A stretch of DNA of 64,000 nucleotides from positions 372,001 to 436,000 of the forward strand of contig NZ_FOWC01000004.1 in NCBI RefSeq assembly GCF_900115345.1, in the 5' to 3' direction. Under the pieces are notes generated by a model. It made no database searches. It saw only the letters and a list, made by a program, of their open reading frames with translations, and was not told where the DNA came from. Positions within the stretch are counted from its first letter, which is position 1; each line of letters begins with the position of its first letter. A program made the translations under genes and the position numbers. This DNA is from Amycolatopsis rubida. GTDB taxonomy: Bacteria > Actinomycetota > Actinomycetes > Mycobacteriales > Pseudonocardiaceae. Positions 52,152 through 59,094 of the stretch are shown piece after piece.

Positions 52152-52863
52152 TTCCCCGGCCGGAGACCCCAGCCGAGCACACCGCCACCATCCCGGCCTG
52201 CCGCGTATCCAGCACGACCGCCCCCGCCGAGGTCTCCACGCACACCCGCCCGTCCGCCGCCGCGGCCAGTCGTACCTCCGCCCCCGGCACCACCCCGGCG
52301 AGCCGCAACGCGCGGAGAAACCCGACGTCGTCCTGGATCCGCTCGCTGACCCGAGACAACCGGGCAGAGCGCTGCCCGGCCCGCACCGCCTCAGCCAGCG
52401 CTCGCGTTCCCCGCGGAACCGGCAGCGGAGCGACGTCGATCCCGAGCTCGGGAAGGCCAGGGACCGGTGCCCCGTAGGGAGAACGCCGCGGACCCCCGCA
52501 CACCTCGAAGACCCGCCGGGCCACGGTCTCCGACATCACGTGCTCCCACCGGCAGGCCTCGACGTGCACCCGCTCCCAATCCAAGCCGATCACCTGGTGC
52601 AGCAGCACCTCCGCGAGCCGGTGCTTGCTTATCACCCGCACCGCGATCCGCCGGCCCTCCGGGGACAGCACGACCCGCCGGTCCTCGTCGACCTCGAGCA
52701 ATCCGTCCCGCTCCAGCCGCGCGACCGTCTGGCTCACCGTGGGAGCGGCTTGCCCCAGCCGGTCCGCGATCCGCGCCCGCCGCGGGACCACGCCGTCCTC
52801 CTCCAGTTCGTACGCCGCCTTGAGGTACATCTCGGTGGTGTTGATCAGGCCCCGCGCGGTCAC
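51967..52863 (-). CDS. DtxR/IdeR family metal-dependent regulator
   Basis: A 298-residue open frame. The first 230 residues are a normal DtxR protein: winged helix RARIADRLGQAAPTVSQTVARLERDGLLEVDEDRRVVLSPEGR, metal-binding and dimer region RLAEVLLHQVIGLDWERVHVEACRWEHVMSE, and a C-terminal SH3-like domain ending about VVLDTRQAGMVAV. The last 65 or so residues are Arg/Gly/Ala-rich, do not fit the family, and lie over the start of the adjacent decayed gene, so a frameshift may have removed the true stop. It is divergent to vanH but has no obvious role in glycopeptide resistance. Confidence 0.82.
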   Translation of the reverse strand: MTARGLINTTEMYLKAAYELEEDGVVPRRARIADRLGQAAPTVSQTVARLERDGLLEVDEDRRVVLSPEGRRIAVRVISKHRLAEVLLHQVIGLDWERVHVEACRWEHVMSETVARRVFEVCGGPRRSPYGAPVPGLPELGIDVAPLPVPRGTRALAEAVRAGQRSARLSRVSERIQDDVGFLRALRLAGVVPGAEVRLAAAADGRVCVETSAGAVVLDTRQAGMVAVCSAGVSGRGNAVELADAGVVGRAGGRVGPEERGAPGDGLGSADRPDLASCANRAAAAGERADSGVDGAAR

Positions 52864-52931
52864 GAGAACCAGCCTGGCAACTCAACTCGGGTTGAGGTCA
52901 AGGCGATCCGCGGAGCCGCATATCGTCCGTG

Positions 52932-52964
52932 TATCGGAAACCGCATACGTGCTGGCAACATCGG
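52932..52964 (+). promoter_or_regulatory. proposed VanR-responsive promoter of vanHAX
   Basis: This 33-bp element containing GAAACCGC and TACGTGC differs at only four positions from the one at 58506-58538 before vanY. Both end 19 bp before the start codon. Two van genes sharing an element with identical spacing suggests the VanR binding site plus core promoter. Confidence 0.72.
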
Positions 52965-52983
52965 CCTGCCTTGACTGGCACCC

Positions 52984-54003
52984 ATGACCTACCGCGAACC
53001 GGCACGCGCCGCGGGCCTTCGGGTTCGATCGCTGGTTCCGGCGGCCGGGATCACGATCTACGGCTGCGGGCCCGACGAAGCCGCCCTGGTGCGGGAGGCG
53101 GTGTCTCGGTTGGGGGTGGCACCGACTGTCACCGAGGCGGCGTTGTCCGAAGCCACGGTCGAACTCGCCGCCGGGAAGCGGTGCGTCAGTGTCAGCCACA
53201 AAACCCGCATCACCAATGGCACCTTGCGCGCGCTCAGCGAGATCGGTGTCAAGTATCTCTCCACGCGGAGCATCGGCTGCAATCATCTCGACGTCGGGTA
53301 CGCCGAGAAAATCGGGATCTCGGTGGAAAACGTCGCGTATTCGCCCGACAGCGTCGCCGATTACACGATCATGTTGATGCTGATGGCGATCCGCGACGCG
53401 AAGTCCCTTATCCGCCGGACGGACGCCCGCGATTACCGATTGAGCCATACGCCCGGAAAAGAACTGCGCGACCTCACTGTAGGCGTCATCGGAACCGGAC
53501 GGATCGGCGCGGCGGTCATCGACCGGCTCTGGGGTTTCGGCGGACAGAAGCTGGCTTACGACCTGCGTCCCCGGACGTCGGCCGATTACGTTCCCCTCGA
53601 CGATTTGCTGCGGCAGAGCGACATCGTCACCCTGCACACCCCGCTCACCCCGGAAACCCGCCACCTCATGGACCAGCGCCGGATCGAGCGGATGAAACCC
53701 GGCGCGATCGTCGTCAACACCGGCCGCGGCGGATTGATCGACACCGAAGCCCTCCTGTCCGCGCTGGAAAGCGGCAGGCTGGGCGGCGCGGCATTGGACG
53801 TCCTCGAAGGGGAGGAAGGGATGTTCTATGCCGACTGCCGCCGCGAACCCATGGAAAACACCAATCTGGCGCGACTGCGAACTCTGCCGAACGTCCTGAT
53901 CAGCCCGCACACCGCGTACCACACCGACCACGCCTTGCGCGACGCGGTGGAAAACAGTCTCCTCAACTGCCTGAATTTCGAAAGCTGGACAAACCATGCC
54001 TAA
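52984..54003 (+). CDS. vanH: VanH D-lactate dehydrogenase
   Basis: A 339-residue D-2-hydroxyacid dehydrogenase that reduces pyruvate to D-lactate for cell-wall precursors ending in D-Ala-D-Lac. Substrate Arg is in STRSIGCNHLD, NAD site VGVIGTGRIGAAV, KPGAIVVNTGRGG carries the second Arg, and catalytic His in SPHTAYHTD. The N-terminus is about 15 residues longer than enterococcal VanH (MTYREPARAAGLRVRSL), but ATG 52984 is the only start consistent with the promoter position. It overlaps vanA by eight bases. First gene of vanHAX-murG. Confidence 0.95.
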   Translation: MTYREPARAAGLRVRSLVPAAGITIYGCGPDEAALVREAVSRLGVAPTVTEAALSEATVELAAGKRCVSVSHKTRITNGTLRALSEIGVKYLSTRSIGCNHLDVGYAEKIGISVENVAYSPDSVADYTIMLMLMAIRDAKSLIRRTDARDYRLSHTPGKELRDLTVGVIGTGRIGAAVIDRLWGFGGQKLAYDLRPRTSADYVPLDDLLRQSDIVTLHTPLTPETRHLMDQRRIERMKPGAIVVNTGRGGLIDTEALLSALESGRLGGAALDVLEGEEGMFYADCRREPMENTNLARLRTLPNVLISPHTAYHTDHALRDAVENSLLNCLNFESWTNHA

Positions 54004-55033
54004 GCTCAAGGTCGGCGTCGTCTTCGGCGGAATCTCCGAGGAACATCCCGTCTCGGTCAAATCCGCGCGAGAGGTCGCGAAGAACCTCGATCCGGAGAAA
54101 TACGAACCGTACTGGGTCGGGATCGCCAAGGACGGTGCGTGGAAGCTGTGCGCAGGCCCCGGCGAAGCGTGGGAGGACAGCGGTCGTCCGGCGATGCTGT
54201 CGCCGGACCGGGGCGTCCACGGGCTGCTCGTCGAGGAGCAGGGCAAGTACGAACCGGTCCGGCTGGACGTGGTGCTGCCGGTGCTGCACGGCAAACTCGG
54301 CGAGGACGGCGCGATGCAGGGTCTCCTCGAACTGTCCGGCATCCCGTACGCGGGCTGTGACGTGCAGAGTTCCGCGCTGTGCATGGACAAATCCCTCGCG
54401 TACCTGGTCGTCGGCAGCGCGGGCATCGCGACGCCGAATTTCTGGGCCGGCACCGCGGACGAGGACGTCGACGCGAGCAAGTTCGCCTATCCCGTCTTCG
54501 TGAAACCGGCCCGGTCCGGTTCGTCGTTCGGCGTCACCAAGGTCTCGCGCGAGGAAGACCTGCCGGGCGCGATCGCGGAGGCGGCGCAGTTCGACTCCAA
54601 GCTGCTGATCGAGGAAGCGGTCGAAGGCAGCGAGGTCGGGTGCGCGGTCCTGGGCAACGGCGCGGACCTGATCGTCGGCGAACCGGACCAGATCCGGCTG
54701 TCGCACGGGTTCTTCAAGATCCACCAGGAGGACAACCCGGAAAGCGGCTCCGAGAACTCGACCATCCTCGTCCCCGCGGACATCCCGGCGGAGTCGCGCG
54801 CCCGCGTCCAGGCGAGCGCGCAGACCGTCTACCGCGCGCTGGGCTGCAAGGGACTCGCCCGCGTCGACCTGTTCCTGCTCGAAGACGGCACCGTCATGCT
54901 CAACGAGGTCAACACCTTCCCCGGGCTGACCTCCTACAGCCGGTACCCGAGGATGATGGCGGCGGCCGGGCTCTCGTTCTCCGGAATGCTCGACCGGATG
55001 GTGTCGCTCGCGCTGGCCGGGACGCCCCGATGA
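53996..55033 (+). CDS. vanA: VanA-type D-alanine-D-lactate ligase
   Basis: A 345-residue ATP-grasp ligase that joins D-Ala to D-Lac. The N-terminal GGISEEHPVSV, the FVKPARSGSSFGV ATP site and the metal site LNEVNTFPGLTSYSRYP are all intact. The omega-loop HGFFKIHQEDNPESGSEN carries His in place of the Tyr of D-Ala-D-Ala ligases, the known signature for depsipeptide formation. It overlaps vanH upstream and vanX downstream (ATGA). Together these produce precursors with low affinity for vancomycin-type antibiotics. Confidence 0.96.
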   Translation: MPKLKVGVVFGGISEEHPVSVKSAREVAKNLDPEKYEPYWVGIAKDGAWKLCAGPGEAWEDSGRPAMLSPDRGVHGLLVEEQGKYEPVRLDVVLPVLHGKLGEDGAMQGLLELSGIPYAGCDVQSSALCMDKSLAYLVVGSAGIATPNFWAGTADEDVDASKFAYPVFVKPARSGSSFGVTKVSREEDLPGAIAEAAQFDSKLLIEEAVEGSEVGCAVLGNGADLIVGEPDQIRLSHGFFKIHQEDNPESGSENSTILVPADIPAESRARVQASAQTVYRALGCKGLARVDLFLLEDGTVMLNEVNTFPGLTSYSRYPRMMAAAGLSFSGMLDRMVSLALAGTPR

Positions 55034-55638
55034 AGCCCGGTTTCGCCTTCCTCGACGAGATCGCGCCCGGGATTCGCTGGGACGCCAAGTACGCCACCTG
55101 GGACAACTTCACCGGCAAACCGGTCGAGGGCTACCTGGCGAACCGGATCGTCGGCACCCACGCCTTGTGCGGCGCACTGCACAGCGCGCAGGACAAAGCC
55201 GCGACGCTGGGCTTCGGCCTGCTGATCTGGGACGGTTACCGGCCGCAGCGCGCCGTGGACTGTTTCCTGCGCTGGGCGAAACAGCCGGAGGACGGCCGGA
55301 AAAAGCGCCAGCACTACCCGAACCTCAACCGTGCGGAGATGTTCGAAAACGGTTACGTGGCAACCAAATCCGGCCACACCCGAGGCAGCACAGCGGATCT
55401 GACGCTGTATCGCCTTGACACCGGCGAACTCGTCCCCATGGGCGGCGGCTTCGACCTGATGGACGCGGTCTCGCACCACGGCGCACGAGGCCTCACCGCG
55501 GCCGAGGCGGCGAACCGGCAGCATCTCCGTTCCATCATGGAGGACTGCGGTTTCGCCGCCTACGAATCCGAGTGGTGGCACTACACGCTGAAGGACGAGC
55601 CCTATCCGGACACGTACTTCGATTTCCTCGTCGCCTAG
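55030..55638 (+). CDS. vanX: VanX zinc D-Ala-D-Ala dipeptidase
   Basis: A 202-residue dipeptidase that removes D-Ala-D-Ala so that only D-Ala-D-Lac enters precursors. Zinc ligands His116, Asp123 (SGHTRGSTADLTL) and His184 (EWWH), the base Glu181 and Arg71 fall at the same numbers as in enterococcal VanX, so it should be active. Cytoplasmic, no signal peptide. It overlaps vanA, and the MurG-like gene starts directly after its stop codon with no gap. Confidence 0.96.
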   Translation: MKPGFAFLDEIAPGIRWDAKYATWDNFTGKPVEGYLANRIVGTHALCGALHSAQDKAATLGFGLLIWDGYRPQRAVDCFLRWAKQPEDGRKKRQHYPNLNRAEMFENGYVATKSGHTRGSTADLTLYRLDTGELVPMGGGFDLMDAVSHHGARGLTAAEAANRQHLRSIMEDCGFAAYESEWWHYTLKDEPYPDTYFDFLVA

Positions 55639-56736
55639 ATGGACACCAGAGCACCACGCGTGGTCGTCGCCGGAGGCCATTCGGCCGGGCACATCGAACC
55701 CGCGATGAACTTCGCCGACGCACTGCGGCGATTGGCGCCCGCAGCGGAGATCACCGCGCTCGGCACTGTCCGCGGTCTGGACACGACGCTGATCCCCGCT
55801 CGGGGGTACCCGCTGGAACTCATCCCGCCGGTCCCGCTGCCGCGCAAGGCCACCTGGGCCCTCCTGCGCACACCCGCCCGCCTGCGCGATTCGATCCGGA
55901 CCGCCGGGGCGGTCCTCGACCAGGTCCAAGCCGGCGTCGTGGTGGGCTTCGGCGGCTACGTCGCCGCCCCGGCCTGCCTCGCCGCCCGCCAGCGTCGGTT
56001 GCCGATCGTCATCCACGAAGCGAACATCCGCCCGGGAGCGGCCAACCGAATGGCCGCCTGGATGACGCCCCACGTGTACACCGCCTCCCCGGACGTCCGG
56101 CTGAAAAACGGCACCGCGATCGGAATCCCGCTGCGTCCAGCGATCACCGGACTCGACCGGCTCGCGACCCGGGAAGCGGCTCGCCGCCGGTTCGGCCTCG
56201 ACCCCGACGGCCCGGTCCTGCTGGTCACCGGCGGATCGCAAGGCGCCACAACGATCAACGCCGCCGCCTCCGGCGCAGCCGCCGCACTACGGGCGGCCGG
56301 GGTGCGAGTCCTGCACATCACCGGCCCGCGGCACACCGTCGAAGCGGACGATCCGTCGTATGTCGTCCTGCCGTTTGTCGACGAAATGCAGTACGCCTAC
56401 GCCGCCGCCGACTTCGCGATCTGCCGTTCCGGCGCGATGACCTGCGCCGAGCTGGCCGCGGTCGGGCTCCCCGCCGCATTCGTCCCGCTGCCCGACCGCG
56501 GCGGCGAGCAACGACTGAACGCAGGGCCAGTCGTCTCGGCAGGCGGCGCGCTGCTCGTCGACGACGCCGACCTCACCCCAGCCTGGATCGAATCCGCTCT
56601 CCTCCCGATCCTCACCGACCCGGCGCGCCTCGCGGCGATGTCCGCCCGCGCCTCCGCGACCGGAGCACCCGACGCAGGCATCGTCCTAGCGCGACACGTC
56701 CTGGCGATCGCCCAACGACATCGACCCGCCAGGTAG
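55639..56736 (+). CDS. MurG-like glycosyltransferase linked to vanHAX
   Basis: A 365-residue homologue of MurG, the enzyme that adds N-acetylglucosamine to lipid I. GGHSAGHIEPAMNFADAL is the N-terminal loop (MurG normally has GGTGGH), GFGGYVAAPACLAA and IHEANIRPGAANR are conserved, TGGSQGATTIN and the UDP-GlcNAc region ICRSGAMTCAELAAVGLPAAFVPLP are intact. The start touches the vanX stop, so it is the fourth gene of the operon. I infer a paralogue adapted to lipid I with D-Lac; the housekeeping murG is presumably elsewhere. Its end overlaps vanS by 51 bp. Confidence 0.9.
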   Translation: MDTRAPRVVVAGGHSAGHIEPAMNFADALRRLAPAAEITALGTVRGLDTTLIPARGYPLELIPPVPLPRKATWALLRTPARLRDSIRTAGAVLDQVQAGVVVGFGGYVAAPACLAARQRRLPIVIHEANIRPGAANRMAAWMTPHVYTASPDVRLKNGTAIGIPLRPAITGLDRLATREAARRRFGLDPDGPVLLVTGGSQGATTINAAASGAAAALRAAGVRVLHITGPRHTVEADDPSYVVLPFVDEMQYAYAAADFAICRSGAMTCAELAAVGLPAAFVPLPDRGGEQRLNAGPVVSAGGALLVDDADLTPAWIESALLPILTDPARLAAMSARASATGAPDAGIVLARHVLAIAQRHRPAR

Positions 56737-57798
56737 CCGCACCGTCACCCGCAGCCCGCCCGCGGCGCCCGGCGCGAGAGAGAGCGTCCCGTCATGCGCC
56801 TGCGCGATGCTCTTCACGATCGCCAGCCCCAGCCCGACCCCGACGTGATCGCGGCGGATCCGCTCGGTGCCGCGCTGGAACGGCTCGGTGAACGTCCAGA
56901 TCCGCTCCGGGCTGACTTCCTCCCCGGTGTTTTCCACCGCGAGCGTGCTCGACGTCGCGGAGGCAGTGGTGCGGAGCTGCACGGTCCCGCCTTCCGGCAG
57001 ATTGTGGACGATGGCGTTGTGCAGCAGATTCGTCGTCAACTGCAGCAGAAGCGCCCGAGACCCGTTCACGGCAGTGACATCACCGGAGGTCTCAATGGCC
57101 ACTCCGTGTTTCTCGGCAAGCGGGAGCAACGTCTCAGCGGCTTCTTCCGCCAGAAGCGACAGGTCGACCGGCTCCCGAGTGAACGAACGCTGATCCGCGC
57201 GGCTGAGCAGCAGCAAGGCTTCGGTGAGTTCGATCGCTCGCGCGTTCACGACGCGGAGGCGTTCGTGCAGCTCGCCGATATCGCGCTCCGGGTCATCGCG
57301 GGCGACTTCGAGGAGGCTCTGCGTGATCGCCAGCGGGGTGCGCAGCTCGTGGGAGGCGTTGGCGGCGAATCTCCGCTGTTCGGCGACGTGCGCGTCGAGG
57401 CGGGCGAGCATGGCGTCGAAGCTGTCGGCGAGTTCGCGGAACTCGTCGTCGCGGCCTTCCAGTTCGATCCGGTGGGCGAGCGAACCGGTCGCGGCCTGCC
57501 GGGTCGCGGCGGTGATCCGGTTCAGCGGGGCGAGCATGCGCCCGGCGAGAATCCAGCCGCCCAGCAGGCCGAACATCAGCAGGAGCAGCATCACGATGGC
57601 CGCGTCCGGCGCGAAGTCCTTGATCAGGTCGCGGCCGGACGGGGCCATCACCACCGGCATGACCTCCAGCGCCCGGTCCTGGTAGTCCAGCAGGAAGAAG
57701 CCCACCGCGCCGAGCAGCAGCGTCCCGGCCAGCATGAGGAATCCGGCGTAGCTGAGGGTCAGTTTGAGCCGGACGCTCATCCCGGGCTCGCGGATCAT
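56686..57798 (-). CDS. vanS: VanS-like sensor histidine kinase
   Basis: A 370-residue kinase. Two membrane helices (about 10-30 and 60-85) flank a short external loop of about 30 residues, then HAMP, H-box NASHELRTPLAIT, N-box LTTNLLHNAIVHN and G-box HVGVGLGLAIVKS. The short loop matches actinomycete VanS proteins that bind glycopeptides directly or sense lipid II. ATG 57798 overlaps the vanR stop as ATGA. It lies convergent to the vanHAX-murG operon. Identification as VanS rests on context and architecture. Confidence 0.87.
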   Translation of the reverse strand: MIREPGMSVRLKLTLSYAGFLMLAGTLLLGAVGFFLLDYQDRALEVMPVVMAPSGRDLIKDFAPDAAIVMLLLLMFGLLGGWILAGRMLAPLNRITAATRQAATGSLAHRIELEGRDDEFRELADSFDAMLARLDAHVAEQRRFAANASHELRTPLAITQSLLEVARDDPERDIGELHERLRVVNARAIELTEALLLLSRADQRSFTREPVDLSLLAEEAAETLLPLAEKHGVAIETSGDVTAVNGSRALLLQLTTNLLHNAIVHNLPEGGTVQLRTTASATSSTLAVENTGEEVSPERIWTFTEPFQRGTERIRRDHVGVGLGLAIVKSIAQAHDGTLSLAPGAAGGLRVTVRLPGGSMSLGDRQDVSR

Positions 57799-58469
57799 CC
57801 GCGGTCCGGCCCGTCGTCGATCCGGTAGCCGACCCCGGGGACGGTCGCGACCAGCCACGGTTCGCCGAGCCGTTTGCGCAGCGCCGAAACCGTGATGCGC
57901 ACGGCGTTGGTGAACGGGTCCGCGTTCTCGTCCCAGGCCCGTTCGAGAAGGTCCTCGGCGCTGACCACCCCGCCCTCGGCCGCGACGAGCACCTCCAGGA
58001 CGGCGAATTGTTTCCGGGTCAGCGCGACATACCGGCCGTCCCGGTAGACCTCGCGGCGGAACGGGTCCAGTTTCAGCCCCGCGATCTCGCGCACCGGCGG
58101 CCGGTTGTGCGCGCGCCTGCGGTCGAGCGCGCGCAGCCGGAGCACGAGTTCCCGCATTTCGAACGGTTTGGTGAGGTAGTCGTCGGCGCCGAGTTCGAAG
58201 CCGGAGACCTTGTCGTCGAGCCGGTCGGCGGCGGTGAGCATCAGGATCGGCATGCCGCTGCCGGAGGCGACGACGCGTTTCGCGATCTCGTCGCCCGACG
58301 GTCCGGGGATGTCCCGGTCGAGCACGGCCAGGTCGTAGGCGTTGACGCTCAGCATTTCCAGCGCGGTGTCCCCGTCCCCGGCGAGGTCGGCGGCGATCGC
58401 TTCCAGGCGCAGCCCGTCCCGGATGGCCTCGGCCAGGTAGGGCTCGTCCTCGACGATCAGCACACGCAT
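57795..58469 (-). CDS. vanR: VanR-like response regulator (OmpR family)
   Basis: A 224-residue OmpR-type regulator: receiver with MRVLIVEDEPYLAEAI, phosphoacceptor Asp in LAVLDRDIPGPSG and Lys in YLTKPFEMRELVLR; winged helix LTRKQFAVLEVLVAAEGGVVSAEDLLERAW and TVPGVGYRID. It is divergent to vanY with a short shared promoter region that holds the 33-bp element also found before vanH. VanR activates vanHAX in known systems, and the same is expected here. Confidence 0.9.
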   Translation of the reverse strand: MRVLIVEDEPYLAEAIRDGLRLEAIAADLAGDGDTALEMLSVNAYDLAVLDRDIPGPSGDEIAKRVVASGSGMPILMLTAADRLDDKVSGFELGADDYLTKPFEMRELVLRLRALDRRRAHNRPPVREIAGLKLDPFRREVYRDGRYVALTRKQFAVLEVLVAAEGGVVSAEDLLERAWDENADPFTNAVRITVSALRKRLGEPWLVATVPGVGYRIDDGPDRG

Positions 58470-58505
58470 GGACTCGATGCTACGAGCGGGTGCGTATCGC
58501 TGGCA

Positions 58506-58538
58506 TATCCGAAACCGCGTACGTGCCGGCAACACCGG
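58506..58538 (+). promoter_or_regulatory. proposed VanR-responsive promoter of vanY
   Basis: Second copy of the 33-bp element found before vanH (29 of 33 identical), ending 19 bp before the vanY ATG. It lies between divergent vanR (start 58469) and vanY, so it could also serve vanR autoregulation. Confidence 0.72.
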
Positions 58539-58557
58539 TTCGCCTTGGCTGAACGCC

Positions 58558-59094
58558 ATGACCCGCAGCGAGTCAGCACGACGCCCGGCGCTCGCCGGCT
58601 TCCGGCGAACCGTCCGCCGGGTGCTTCGCCGTCGTGGCGCACTGAGCGAGGCCGACGGAGCCGTCCCGTACGGCACGACGGTGTTCGCCGAGATTCCGGC
58701 GGTGGCCAATCTCGCCCCGGTGTTCCTGGACGCGCTGCGCCGGGCGGCGAAGGACGCCGCGAACGACGGCGTCGAGTTCCGCGTCAACAGCGGCTGGCGT
58801 TCCCCGGCGTATCAGAATCAGCTTCGGCACCAGGCGATCGCCAAGTACGGCTCGGAGCAGGAAGCCGCTCGCTGGGTAGCCACCGCCGACCGGTCCGCGC
58901 ACGTCCTGGGGAACGCGATCGACCTCGGCCCCGCCGAAGCGACGGCGTGGCTGTCGGAGCACGGTGCCGCGTATGGACTGTGCCAGATTTACCGCAACGA
59001 ACCGTGGCACTACGAACTGCGCCCGGAAGCCATCGGCCATGGCTGCCCGCCGATGTACGCGGACCCTTCGCAGGACCCGGGATTACAGCGTTAA
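58558..59094 (+). CDS. vanY: VanY-type D,D-carboxypeptidase (M15 family)
   Basis: A 178-residue zinc peptidase that trims the terminal D-Ala from pentapeptide precursors. Substrate and zinc motifs: VNSGWRSPAYQNQL, SAHVLGNAIDLG (His and Asp ligands) and EPWHYE (Glu base and His ligand). No signal peptide or membrane anchor is visible; the N-terminus is Arg-rich (RRTVRRVLRRRG). Most VanY proteins are membrane-bound outside the cell, so this one may use another route or be cytoplasmic. It is the only gene of its transcript and converges on the SARP-NACHT gene with a three-base overlap. Confidence 0.9.
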   Translation: MTRSESARRPALAGFRRTVRRVLRRRGALSEADGAVPYGTTVFAEIPAVANLAPVFLDALRRAAKDAANDGVEFRVNSGWRSPAYQNQLRHQAIAKYGSEQEAARWVATADRSAHVLGNAIDLGPAEATAWLSEHGAAYGLCQIYRNEPWHYELRPEAIGHGCPPMYADPSQDPGLQR

